A stretch of 64,000 nucleotides of DNA from Streptomyces noursei. GTDB lineage: Bacteria > Actinomycetota > Actinomycetes > Streptomycetales > Streptomycetaceae. Numbering within the stretch: the stretch's first letter is position 1; the number at the start of each line of letters is the position of its first letter. The notes beneath the pieces are model-generated. The model saw nothing but the letters and a program-made list of their open reading frames with translations. It ran no database searches and had not been told where the DNA came from. Below, one piece after another: positions 26,043-34,655 of the stretch. The stretch is from assembly GCF_001646665.1 (NCBI RefSeq), contig NZ_LWBU01000280.1:1-64000 (forward strand), given 5' to 3'. Position numbers and translations under genes: made by a program.

Positions 26043-27986
26043 TCAGCGCAGGGAAGTGATCCTCGTGCCGTCCTCCAGCCGCCCGGTCAGCTCCACCCGC
26101 TCGGCCGGCTTGCCCGGCAGCTCCACCGCCAGCAGCCGGTCGCGCTCCACGCCGCCCGTCACCCCGCCCGCCACGGCGACCGACGCCACCTGCCGGCTGC
26201 CCGCCGCCAGCATCCACCACCGCCCGTCCGGGGAGCGCCACAGCGCACCCGCCAGGACCTTCGGGTCCTTCGTCCCGCACGCCGGGGAACCCTCCGCCTT
26301 CCCCACCAGCGCACCGGCCCGCGCGGGCGGCGCCTGGAACTGCGCCAGCGCCACCCCACCCGTACCGCGCCAGGTCTCCGCGCGCGTGCACAGCCACGCG
26401 GCACGCGCCGCCGTGTCCGCCGCACCGGGCAGCTCCTGCTCCGCGAACCGCCAGGAGTTCACCGCCCGGACCCCGGTCGTGCGCACCTGCTGCAGCAGAC
26501 AGGCCGTCCGCGCCCACTCCGCACGCGCCGTGACACCGGCGTCCGCCAGGTCGGCCGGCGCGGCCGGGGGGCCCGACGTCAGCCGGGCGGGCACCAGCTC
26601 GCCGAGGTCGGTCAGGGTCCGGGTCGCCGAGCCGTCCCGCACCTCCAGCACGTCCCACTCCCGGCACTCGCTCGGCGCCGCCGGACTGAGCAGCGCGCTC
26701 GTGACGCCGTGCGCGTCCCGCGCCACCGGGCGCGTCGCGGCCAGCGGCTGGACCAGGTCCCGCACCGCCACCTCCCGCACCCAGGGCGCCGTCAGGTACC
26801 GCACATTGGCGTGGCTGCGCCCCACCACCAGCGCGGCCGCCGACGCCGTGTCCGCGCCGTCCGTCCGCGCGAAGTCCAGCGCCGCGCCCTCCGTGCCGTC
26901 CATCGGCTCCGCGTACCGCACCGCCCGCAGCCCGTCGTGGAACAGCACCACCCGCGCATGGTCGACCTCACCGGCGAACAGCAGCTGCGGCGGGCCCATC
27001 GGCGGCCCCGGCGGCGTACCGGGCGTCGCCGACACCTGCACGCCCGCACCCGGCCGCGCCCACACCGCCAGCGCCCGCCGCAGCAGCGCCCGGTCACCGG
27101 TCAGAGCACCGCGCGCGGGCCACACCGAGAAGTCCGTACGGTCCGAGCGCTGCCAGGCGGCCGGGGCGACCCGCCGCAGATTGCCCGGGTCCAGGGCGGC
27201 CTCGGCCACCGGGTTGCGGGCGTACGACGGAGCGGCCGCCCCGTCCGGGCCCCAGCCGTCGCCCGGCAGCGCCAGCAGCGTCCCGCACACCACGGCCGCC
27301 GCGAGCGCGGCGAGCGCCGCCCTTCCGTGCCGGCGCCGCCGCATCAGGTCCGTGGGGCGGGCCTGCAACGAGCACGGATCGAACTCCGGCGACTCCAGCA
27401 GGCCGGCGGCGCTCAGCTCCCCCGGCGCGTCCACCCCGTCCGCCTCGGCCAGCGCCGCCTTCGGGTTCGCCACCCCGGCGTCCGCCAGCACCCGCCGCAC
27501 CTCGGCGTCGCCCTGCCGCTCCAGCCCGCGCAGCACGTAGGCGGCGCGCCCCGGCCCCGACAGGGCCGACAACCGCTGGTCGAGGGAGAGCTCGTCGGCG
27601 CCCCCCGCGCGCGGGAACAGCCGCAGCCCCCACACCTGCGGCAGCAGCGGCGGCAGCTGCGCCCGCCTGGGCAGGGCCCTCAGGCGCAGCGGCAGCCCGG
27701 CGTCCAGCGCCTGGCGCAGCACCCGCACCCGCACGTACGCGTACCCGGGGTCGACCGCGTCCTCGGCCCGCCGCTGGCCCGGCATCCCGCCGGCGCCCGG
27801 CGTGCGGCGGCGCGGCAGCGCGCGCTGCACCAGGGAATGCGCGGTCAGCACACGGCGGTTGCGCCCGAGCGCGGGCGGCAGGACCAGGTAGGCGATCCGG
27901 ACGAGCCTCGGGTAGTGCTCGACGAGGGCGGCCTCGGCCTGGTCGACGTCGACGGGTGCGGGGGCGGCGAGTTCCTGGGTGCTCAC
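26043..27986 (-). CDS. Membrane protein with ECF-sigma-like cytoplasmic domain and extracytoplasmic domain
   Basis: The product has 647 residues from a GTG start. Residues 15-60 (EHYPRLVRIAYLVLPPALGR, then AHSLVQRALPR) resemble region 2 of an ECF sigma factor, and residues 130-185 (LSLDQRLSALSGPGRAAYVL, then NPKAALAEAD) resemble region 4, though the DNA-binding helices are degenerate. A basic stretch (RRRRHGR) leads into one membrane span at about 222-241. The remaining 400 residues are predicted outside the cell and match nothing I know. It could be a membrane-tethered regulator, or a sigma-derived scaffold that no longer binds DNA. It lies 30 bp downstream of the GH89 gene's end, on the same strand as that gene. 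Confidence 0.6.
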   Translation of the reverse strand: MSTQELAAPAPVDVDQAEAALVEHYPRLVRIAYLVLPPALGRNRRVLTAHSLVQRALPRRRTPGAGGMPGQRRAEDAVDPGYAYVRVRVLRQALDAGLPLRLRALPRRAQLPPLLPQVWGLRLFPRAGGADELSLDQRLSALSGPGRAAYVLRGLERQGDAEVRRVLADAGVANPKAALAEADGVDAPGELSAAGLLESPEFDPCSLQARPTDLMRRRRHGRAALAALAAAVVCGTLLALPGDGWGPDGAAAPSYARNPVAEAALDPGNLRRVAPAAWQRSDRTDFSVWPARGALTGDRALLRRALAVWARPGAGVQVSATPGTPPGPPMGPPQLLFAGEVDHARVVLFHDGLRAVRYAEPMDGTEGAALDFARTDGADTASAAALVVGRSHANVRYLTAPWVREVAVRDLVQPLAATRPVARDAHGVTSALLSPAAPSECREWDVLEVRDGSATRTLTDLGELVPARLTSGPPAAPADLADAGVTARAEWARTACLLQQVRTTGVRAVNSWRFAEQELPGAADTAARAAWLCTRAETWRGTGGVALAQFQAPPARAGALVGKAEGSPACGTKDPKVLAGALWRSPDGRWWMLAAGSRQVASVAVAGGVTGGVERDRLLAVELPGKPAERVELTGRLEDGTRITSLR

Positions 27987-28016
27987 GTTCAGCAGAACGA
28001 GCGATTACGGGGATGG

Positions 28017-31000
28017 TCACCTGCCGGGCGTGTCCCGCCAGCCGGTCACCGCGCTGAACACGGCCGTCCCGCGCGCCCCGCCGGCCCCGTTCGTCGCGGT
28101 CATGAACAGTCCGGCGTCCTGCGCGGCCGCCGCGCCGGGCACCCGGACGGTGGCGACCGTCCGCCAGGTGGCGCCGTCGTCCGTGGAGCAGGAGCCGGTG
28201 ACGGCGTCCCCCGCGCGGGACAGCCGCAGCAGCACCGGCGCCCGGACGCCGGTGATCCTCCGGTAGGTGTCGAGGGTGCCGTCGCCGTTCGCGTCGTGGG
28301 AGAGGACCACGCCGTTGAGCGGGGTCACCGCCAGGTTGAGGAAACCCGCCGCCCCGGGCGTCGGCAGGGAGTTCCGCGCCACGATCCCGGCTCGCGCCCA
28401 GGGGCCCGTCGCGTCCTGCGAGTCCACCCGTACGGTCAGGACCGCGCCGTCGCGCAGCACCCCCTCCTGGTAGAGGGCGCCGAACTCGGCGGTGGCCTTC
28501 CACAGGTCCTGTCCGCCGCCGTTCACGGCGTACCGGCCACCCGCCCGGCCGAAGACGGCCCCGCTGTTGGTGCAGGTGCGCCACCGTCGGTCCAGGGGGC
28601 CCGCCAGGTACAGGTGGCCCCGGTGGACGGCGGTGACCGGCGCCTCGCCCTTGGGGCCGTAGGTGGCGCGCAGTTCGTACGGGAGCGGTACGACGGGGGC
28701 GGCCGGCGGGCCGGCCGGGGCGGTGACGCCCCAGGAGACGGTCCCCGCGCCGGCCGCCGGGACGGACGGGAGCCCCAGCGGCGGCTGGTCGCCGAAGCCG
28801 GTGAGGACGAGCCCCACCGGGCCGGTGGCGCGCAGGCCGTTGACGTTGCGGAAGGTGGCGGTGACCTCGGCGGCGGCACCCGGGAGGAGGGCGGCGGGAG
28901 TGCTGGAGACGGTGACGGCACCCTGGAAGGGGGCGCGGGAGAGGGTCTCGTACACGCGCGTGGCCGTGCGGTGGGCGTCGTGGAACGGCCGCAGGGGGTA
29001 GGTCTCCGTCCCGTACGTCCAGGGCTCCTCGACCGCGTACCAGTCGAAGGCCCGGGGGGCCCGGCCCTGCGTGAGGGCGTCCTCCATCTCGTCGAGGTAC
29101 GCCCGCCACTGGGGGAGGTGGAAGTCGGCGATCAGGCCGGACCAGTCGCGGTTGGCGTAGTTGGCGAGGCGCCCCCCGTCGGCGGTGGGGCGGTCGCCCC
29201 AGGTGGTGACGAGGACGCGGGCGGTGCGCTCCAGGCCCTCGCGGTGGGCGTCCGCCAGCCAGGGGCCGAGGAGGAAGGCGTGGTGCGAGCCGGTCATGTC
29301 GTCGCTCAGCCGCATCAGCCGCAGCCACAGCCGGGACAGCGCGCGGAAGGCGGCCGGGTCCTGGGCGGCGAACGCGTCCCGCAGCCGGCCGATCAGCTGC
29401 CAGGAGCGGTTGGCGAGGACCTGGCGGCCGAGGTCGGTGAGGTCGTGGCGGTACGCGTCCGAGCGGCGCAGCGGCTCCCGCACGCCCAGCAGCGCGGCGA
29501 ACGCCGCGTCGAAGCGGGCGGGGTCGAAGGCGGGGGAGTGGGTGGCGTAATGGGCGCCGGAGGCGGCGTCGAGGCGGGGCCGCGCGGCGAAGACCGAGTC
29601 GTGCGGGCGGCCGTCGCGGCTGGTGATGCGGTACGCGGTGTCCCGCAGGACCGCGAAGGCCTCACGCGCGCGTGCGTCCCGGCCGCCGTAGCGCAGGTCG
29701 GCGTACCGCTCGAACCAGCGGGTCCGGTCGACCGGCTCGCGCCGCCAGGCCAGTTCGGTGAACAGCTCCAGGGCGGCCGGGTCCCGTTCGGCGGCCTCCG
29801 GCATGTAGGCCGTTCCGGCGAGGGCGGAGCCGGGCCTGTCGCGCCAGGCGGTGAAGCGCTCGGTCCACAGGTGGGTCTTGGCGCCGATGGTGGTGCGGCC
29901 GCCGAAGTTGGGGATGGTGCCGAAGGCGTAGGGGACGCCGCCCCAGTCCTTCTCGCGGTCGGTGACGGTCTCCAGGTCGGACAGCCCGTCCACGACGAGG
30001 AGCCCGGTCCGGTCGAGCGCGTCCAGCAGGTCGCGGCGCGGGTTGTCCTGCCAGCCGAGGATCACCCAGGTCGCGCCGGGGCGGGCCGAGCGCAGGGCGG
30101 CCTCCACCGCGCGGGCGGCCTCGGCGACGGGCACGTCGCCGGCCGACCCGCCCTCGTGGAGCAGGTCCATCTTGAAGTGGCGGACATCGCCGAAGAGCTC
30201 CTCCTGGTGCCGGTAGAAGGCCTTGGCCACGCGCGCGAAGACCTCCCCGCGCGGGTCGAGCCAGTCGGGGCGCCGCAGGCCCGCCCAAACGCCCTGGGGG
30301 ACCGTCCGGGCGCCGGGATTGCGCTCCGCGAAGCCGTCCGGGACCGTGCCGAAGTAGCCGGGGAGGACGGGGTGCATCCCCAGTTCGCGCAGCCGGTCGG
30401 TGATGCGGCGGCCCAGTGCGGCGCGGCGGGCGAGCAGGGCGGGGGTGAGCGGGCCGCCGTAGCCGCTCATGTTCTGGAGCAGCCACCACGGCTGGTGGGA
30501 GGGGGCGGGCAGCCAGGCGCGGGCCTCGGCGTCGGTGTACCCGAAGTCCCGCAGGAGCCGGTGGTAGACGGCCTCCTGCCCGGTGGTGACGAGGACCTCG
30601 TTGCAGCCGTGCAGGGCGAGGACGTCGATCAGCCGTTCCCAGCGGGCCCAGTCGGCGTACGGCGCCGTGTACCCGTCGTGCGTGTCGTTGAGGGCGAACC
30701 GGTGCGGGACGGTGGCCTCGCGGGCGAGCGGTTCGCCGGGCGCGGGCAGGCGCGCCGGGAGGTCCGTCTGCCGGCCGGCCCAGGAGATGTGCGCCCCGCA
30801 CCGGTACTTCAGGTACCAGTGGACGCCGGTGAGGGCGGTGGCCGGGCCGGTGGCGGCGACCTCCACGCGGCCGGCCGAGCCGGTGACCCGGAAGCGGTCC
30901 GGCCCGCCGTCGAGGCGGGTGAGCGCGAACTGGTCCGCGTGACGGGGCAGCAGCCGTCCGAGGGCGGCACGGGCCGGGGCCATGGGGTCCTCCTCCGCGC

Positions 31001-31121
31001 GGGCCGGGGCCATGGCGCCCTCCGCCGCGCGGGCCGGGGGCTGCGCCGCCCCGGCGAGCGCGGCGCCCGTGCCGAGCGTGCCGGCGGCTCCCAGCAGCGT
31101 TCGTCTCGACAGGTCGGTCAC
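28017..31121 (-). CDS. Secreted GH89 alpha-N-acetylglucosaminidase
   Basis: The product is about 1,034 residues, similar to the animal NAGLU enzyme core plus an added C-terminal module. A Tat-type signal (SRRTLLGAAG) sits at the N-terminus. The GH89 body shows HWYLKYRCGAHISWAG, FALNDTHDGYT, HGCNEVLVTTGQEAVYHRLL, QNMSGYGGPLT and MDLLHEGGSAGD. Residues beyond about 780 form beta-sandwich-like carbohydrate-binding regions. It should release terminal alpha-linked GlcNAc from host mucin- or heparan-like glycans or from microbial glycans. The GTG at 31121 is chosen because GAGGAG lies six bases upstream; an earlier GTG at 31136 would put that site inside the coding region. Confidence 0.88.
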   Translation of the reverse strand: MTDLSRRTLLGAAGTLGTGAALAGAAQPPARAAEGAMAPARAEEDPMAPARAALGRLLPRHADQFALTRLDGGPDRFRVTGSAGRVEVAATGPATALTGVHWYLKYRCGAHISWAGRQTDLPARLPAPGEPLAREATVPHRFALNDTHDGYTAPYADWARWERLIDVLALHGCNEVLVTTGQEAVYHRLLRDFGYTDAEARAWLPAPSHQPWWLLQNMSGYGGPLTPALLARRAALGRRITDRLRELGMHPVLPGYFGTVPDGFAERNPGARTVPQGVWAGLRRPDWLDPRGEVFARVAKAFYRHQEELFGDVRHFKMDLLHEGGSAGDVPVAEAARAVEAALRSARPGATWVILGWQDNPRRDLLDALDRTGLLVVDGLSDLETVTDREKDWGGVPYAFGTIPNFGGRTTIGAKTHLWTERFTAWRDRPGSALAGTAYMPEAAERDPAALELFTELAWRREPVDRTRWFERYADLRYGGRDARAREAFAVLRDTAYRITSRDGRPHDSVFAARPRLDAASGAHYATHSPAFDPARFDAAFAALLGVREPLRRSDAYRHDLTDLGRQVLANRSWQLIGRLRDAFAAQDPAAFRALSRLWLRLMRLSDDMTGSHHAFLLGPWLADAHREGLERTARVLVTTWGDRPTADGGRLANYANRDWSGLIADFHLPQWRAYLDEMEDALTQGRAPRAFDWYAVEEPWTYGTETYPLRPFHDAHRTATRVYETLSRAPFQGAVTVSSTPAALLPGAAAEVTATFRNVNGLRATGPVGLVLTGFGDQPPLGLPSVPAAGAGTVSWGVTAPAGPPAAPVVPLPYELRATYGPKGEAPVTAVHRGHLYLAGPLDRRWRTCTNSGAVFGRAGGRYAVNGGGQDLWKATAEFGALYQEGVLRDGAVLTVRVDSQDATGPWARAGIVARNSLPTPGAAGFLNLAVTPLNGVVLSHDANGDGTLDTYRRITGVRAPVLLRLSRAGDAVTGSCSTDDGATWRTVATVRVPGAAAAQDAGLFMTATNGAGGARGTAVFSAVTGWRDTPGR

Positions 31122-31225
31122 GGCGCGCTCCTCCACAGTGCTGACGGCACATCAGGTGACGGACGTGGCGCACGTTACTCGGCGTTCGCACCCGGAACAG
31201 GGGTGCGAACCGGCACGATGGCCAG

Positions 31226-31744
31226 ATGCGTACGGAACGAACTCGTTTGGCGTTGGTGACGGCCGCCCTGGTGGCCCTGGCTCTGCCCACCGCGGTGGCG
31301 TGCGGCGCGGGCGGGGACGAACCCGACGCCGCGCCGAAGACGGCGACAGGCACCCTTGAGGAGCTGGCGGCGAAGGTCGCGTGCGAACCGAACATACAGA
31401 CGGACGCGGAGGAGATCCGCCAGGCCAACTGCCGGACGAAGGACGGCGCGTACGTGCTGGCCACCTTCGCCACCGACCGCGGGCAGCGCGAGTGGATCAA
31501 CGAGGCGAACGACTACGGCGGCTCGTACCTGGTCGGCCGCAAGTGGGTGGCCGTGGGTGAGGAGAAGGTCGTCACGGCGCTGCGCGACCGGCTCGGCGGC
31601 GACATGGAGGCCGGCTCCTCGCACCACTCCGGCAGCGGTGACGGCAAGGGCCACGGGGAGGGCGGCGAGGGCGACGGCGGCCACGAGGACGGCGGCAAGG
31701 GCGACGGCGGCCACGGCGGCCACTCGGGCGAGCACGGCGGCTGA
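31226..31744 (+). CDS. Lipoprotein with His/Gly-rich C-terminal tail
   Basis: The product is 172 residues. The lipoprotein signal ends in the lipobox PTAVAC, so Cys26 would be lipidated, followed by a D/E/P-rich tether. The core (about 40-130) has two further cysteines (KVACEPN and QANCRTK) that could form a disulfide. The last 45 residues consist of Gly, His, Asp, Lys and Ser (SSHHSGSGDGKGHGEGG), a composition that could bind divalent metals. It diverges from the GH89 gene and is followed by a strong terminator. Function unknown. Confidence 0.8.
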   Translation: MRTERTRLALVTAALVALALPTAVACGAGGDEPDAAPKTATGTLEELAAKVACEPNIQTDAEEIRQANCRTKDGAYVLATFATDRGQREWINEANDYGGSYLVGRKWVAVGEEKVVTALRDRLGGDMEAGSSHHSGSGDGKGHGEGGEGDGGHEDGGKGDGGHGGHSGEHGG

Positions 31745-31760
31745 CCGCACACCGACGCCG

Positions 31761-31794
31761 AAGGGCCGGACCACCGGGTGGTGGTCCGGCCCTT
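31761..31794 (+). terminator. Strong terminator after the His-rich lipoprotein gene
   Basis: AAGGGCCGGACCACC and GGTGGTCCGGCCCTT pair perfectly over 15 bases around a GGGT loop and are followed by TCTTGTGT. It could also serve the convergent DUF1996 gene, which ends at 31845. Confidence 0.9.
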
Positions 31795-31844
31795 CTTGTG
31801 TGAGCGGGGTCGCCGATCGGGTGGATCCGATCGGACGGTTCCGG

Positions 31845-33437
31845 TCAGGCGCAGCGGCGCCCGCCGTTGATGCAGCTCACCATCTGCTGCATCAGCCGGT
31901 TGTTGAAGACGTTGATGAAGTCTCCATGGTCGGTGATCGGCTTGTGGAGCTGCTCGGGGAACGAGTCCACGGCGAACACGGAACCCTGCGGCACGTCGTA
32001 GACGATCCGCTGGACGAGCTGCGGAATGGCCTGGAACCCGTTGGGGCAGTTGCCGTTCCCGTCGGCGAACGCGACGTGCGTGCGGTGGTTGGCGCTGTCG
32101 GTGTTCTGGCCGTCCCAGCAGCTCTGGAACTTGAACGACCGGACGACCTGGCTGCCCTGGGGACAGATCGGGTACTTGTCCTTCAGCTGCCGGTCCTCGA
32201 AGCCCGTGCAGCTCCAGGACGCGTTGGCGTTCGCGTCACCGTTGGTGAACGCCTTGGCGTCGCCGGTGATGATGCGGAGGAACTTCGGCATGGCCGTGAC
32301 CTTGCCGACCGGGCTGCCGACGAAGTTCATCGTGACCTGGCTCGGCGTGAGGATCTCGCCGACGTTCTTGTCCTTGCCGCCGCCGTCCGCGTTGGCGTCG
32401 TTCTCGTTCTGGCCGTTCTGAAGGCGCAGGACCGGCCAGAAGTAGGTCGACTTGTCGCCCTGGTTGCGGCAGGTCGTCTGCCCGTTGGCGAGGTCGTCGT
32501 CGCTGGCGAAGGCGTCGTTGGCCTGGTTGCCCACGTAGTCGTGCATGTGGTGGGCGCCGTTGCTCACGCCGGGCGCGACGATCACGTTGTCGGGGTTGAA
32601 CTTGCCGTTCTGGTTCGTCCCGCAATCGGTGGTGAAGGTTCCGCGCGAGGCGCCCTGCAGCTTGCGCGGGTTGCGGACGTTGGGCTGGACGCTCTGGATG
32701 TCGACGAAGTCACCGGCCACGGGCCCGTTGCCCGCCTGCCCCTGACCCTGTCCCTGACCGCCCTGGTCCTGGCCCTGGTCGCCGCCGTTCTGGTCCCCTC
32801 CGTTCTGGTCCCCTCCGTCCTGACCGCCGTCGTTCTGGCCGTCGTTCTGGCCGTCGCCGTTCTGGTCAGCGCCGTTCTGGCCGTCGTTCTGGCCGTCCCC
32901 GTTCTGGTCCCCGCCGTCCTGGCCGCCCTCGTTACCGTCCTTCACCTGGGCGGTGTCGTCCGCGCGCAGGGCACAGGGGGCCAGGCTCTGCAGACCGTCC
33001 GGGCGCTGGGCGGCGCGATCGATGGCGATCACGATCCGCTCGATCGCGGCGACCCGCTTGTCCTTCAAAGGATTCAGAATGGCATTCTGAGCAAAAGCCG
33101 GATCCTGCTGGATCTGTTCCTTCTGATCGGCGAACCGCTGGTACGCCTCGGTGATCTGGGTGTCCATGTTCGCCAGTTCCCGGTCCACCTCGGCGCGTGC
33201 CTGGTCGGGCACGGCCGGAAGACCGTTGGCGACTTCGGGACAGTCGATGGTCGACATCTGCTGCCCGGCGTTCAGCGGCTTCTGTTGCTGCTGCTGGGAG
33301 CCGGACCAACCGGACCAGCCCTCTCCGGCGGAAGCGTAGACGTTGGCCGCGACCAACCCGCCGCCGCCCAGTATCAGGGCAGCCGAGGCGGCGATCGCCC
33401 GGTTGGCCAGTGTCGAGCGTTTTCGTGTGCGTCGCAT
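31845..33437 (-). CDS. Secreted DUF1996 protein with Cys-bounded helical N-module and Q/G/N/D-rich linker
   Basis: The product is 530 residues. A signal peptide or anchor occupies residues 11-37 (RAIAASAALILGGGGLVAAN). Next comes a helical segment bounded by cysteines (TIDCPEV to LAPCAL) with the core QQDPAFAQNAILNPLKDKRV. A linker of about 95 residues, rich in DGGDQNG-type repeats, follows. The C-terminal DUF1996 domain (about 245-530) has GAHHMHDYVGNQANDAF, SCTGFEDRQLKDKYPICPQG and HRTHVAFADGNGNCPNGFQA. DUF1996 is widespread in fungi and actinomycetes; its activity is not established to my knowledge. The ATG at 33437 follows GGAG. A 12-bp palindrome, GTAGAAATCTAC (33519-33530), lies upstream and could be an operator. 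Confidence 0.82.
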   Translation of the reverse strand: MRRTRKRSTLANRAIAASAALILGGGGLVAANVYASAGEGWSGWSGSQQQQQKPLNAGQQMSTIDCPEVANGLPAVPDQARAEVDRELANMDTQITEAYQRFADQKEQIQQDPAFAQNAILNPLKDKRVAAIERIVIAIDRAAQRPDGLQSLAPCALRADDTAQVKDGNEGGQDGGDQNGDGQNDGQNGADQNGDGQNDGQNDGGQDGGDQNGGDQNGGDQGQDQGGQGQGQGQAGNGPVAGDFVDIQSVQPNVRNPRKLQGASRGTFTTDCGTNQNGKFNPDNVIVAPGVSNGAHHMHDYVGNQANDAFASDDDLANGQTTCRNQGDKSTYFWPVLRLQNGQNENDANADGGGKDKNVGEILTPSQVTMNFVGSPVGKVTAMPKFLRIITGDAKAFTNGDANANASWSCTGFEDRQLKDKYPICPQGSQVVRSFKFQSCWDGQNTDSANHRTHVAFADGNGNCPNGFQAIPQLVQRIVYDVPQGSVFAVDSFPEQLHKPITDHGDFINVFNNRLMQQMVSCINGGRRCA

Positions 33438-33564
33438 GGAACTCCAATCCTGGGCGGGGTGAACCGCTCCGTTCCATACGGCCTCCCTGCACAACTCGTT
33501 CACCGCACACGGGAATTCGTAGAAATCTACGTCCTCAAAGCGGGCGAAGCACGACTCCCCGCCC

Positions 33565-34551
33565 TCACGGGCCCAGGACCTCCGCCTCCTGCTCCGGGGT
33601 GATCCCCACGGCCGGCCGGTCCGTCCGCTGCGGCGCCGTCCCGCCCAGTCCGCACAGCCACGCCCAGGTGTCCGCGACCGTCTCGGCCGCCGGGCGGCAC
33701 CGCAGCCCCGCGGCGAGGGCCTTGCTCACGTCGCCGGTGTGCATCGCGTCGTACGCCTCGCCCGGCGGGAGCCAGATCGGCAGCCCCGACCAGGGCTCGA
33801 TGCCCGCGCCGAGGACGGTCTCCGGGTCCCTCCAGCGCAGTTCGGCGTCCGAACCGGTGACCCGCACACAGGCATCCAGCAACTCGCCCATGGTCGTGTG
33901 CCCCGGCTCGCTCACCAGGTTGTACGGGCCCGACAGCCCCGCCTCGCAGGCGTCCAGCAGCCACGCGGCCATGTCGCGGACGTCGATGTACTGGAGGGCC
34001 AGGTCGCGCGGCCCCGGGGCGAGCACCGGGCCGCCCCGCGCGATCCGGTTCAGCCACCACGGCAGGCGGCCGACGTTCTCCCACGGGCCGATGATCAGCC
34101 CGGCGCGGCCCGACAGCACCCGTTCCTCGCCGAACGCGGCGACCGCCGCCAGCTCCCCGCCCCGCTTGGCCTCCGCGTACGGCACACCGGTGGCGTCCGG
34201 CGAGGACGCGACCAGCGGCCCGTCCTCGGAGAGCCCGGCCGCCGGCGGCCAGGTGTGGACGCTGCGGCTGGAGACGTACACGTAACGCCCGGCCCGGCCG
34301 GCGAGCAGCCGTGCCGCGTCCCGCACCGCGACCGGGTCGGACGACCAGGTGTCGACGACCACGTCCCACTCGCCCCGGGCCAGCGCCGCGAGCCCGTCCG
34401 GCCGGGTGCGGTCACCCAGCAGCGGGACGACACCGGCGGGCGGCTCGTGGCGGCCCCGGTGAAAGACCGTCACCTCCCAGCCGCGGCCGAGCGCCGCCTC
34501 CACGACGGCGCGTCCGGCGAACTCCGTACCACCCAGCATCAGCAGTCTCAT
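33565..34551 (-). CDS. NAD-dependent epimerase/dehydratase-like SDR protein
   Basis: The product is 328 residues. It opens with the Rossmann motif MRLLMLGGTEFAGRAVVEAAL and carries YVSSRSVHTWPP and YAEAKRGGE (the YxxxK catalytic pair of extended SDRs), then IIGPWENVGRLPWWLNRI. The family alters nucleotide sugars or related carbonyl compounds; this subgroup (GGTxFxG at the N-terminus) also contains RNA-binding chloroplast proteins. The substrate is unknown. It diverges from the His-rich membrane protein gene at 34656. Confidence 0.85.
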   Translation of the reverse strand: MRLLMLGGTEFAGRAVVEAALGRGWEVTVFHRGRHEPPAGVVPLLGDRTRPDGLAALARGEWDVVVDTWSSDPVAVRDAARLLAGRAGRYVYVSSRSVHTWPPAAGLSEDGPLVASSPDATGVPYAEAKRGGELAAVAAFGEERVLSGRAGLIIGPWENVGRLPWWLNRIARGGPVLAPGPRDLALQYIDVRDMAAWLLDACEAGLSGPYNLVSEPGHTTMGELLDACVRVTGSDAELRWRDPETVLGAGIEPWSGLPIWLPPGEAYDAMHTGDVSKALAAGLRCRPAAETVADTWAWLCGLGGTAPQRTDRPAVGITPEQEAEVLGP

Positions 34552-34655
34552 GCGCCGACTCTGCCCCGCCCGTCCCGCCTCCGACCAGCGGTTCTGCTGC
34601 CAGAAGAACGGGCCGCCTCCCGTCCTCGCCGACGGGATGGCAGCATGGGCCGACG

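Noticed and set aside
25785..31259. Long plus-strand open frame antisense to the sigma-like and GH89 genes
   Set aside because: Translation is R/G/A/P-rich with no recognisable motif, and the minus strand has two proper genes with signals and domains.
32740..32950. Repeats in the DUF1996 gene as a possible CRISPR array
   Set aside because: Units are short, degenerate and in frame, encoding GDQN-type linker residues; no constant repeat with unique spacers exists.
33519..33530. GTAGAAATCTAC palindrome upstream of the DUF1996 gene as an operator
   Set aside because: Only a single short site, not repeated elsewhere in the window and with no known matching regulator; kept as a remark only.
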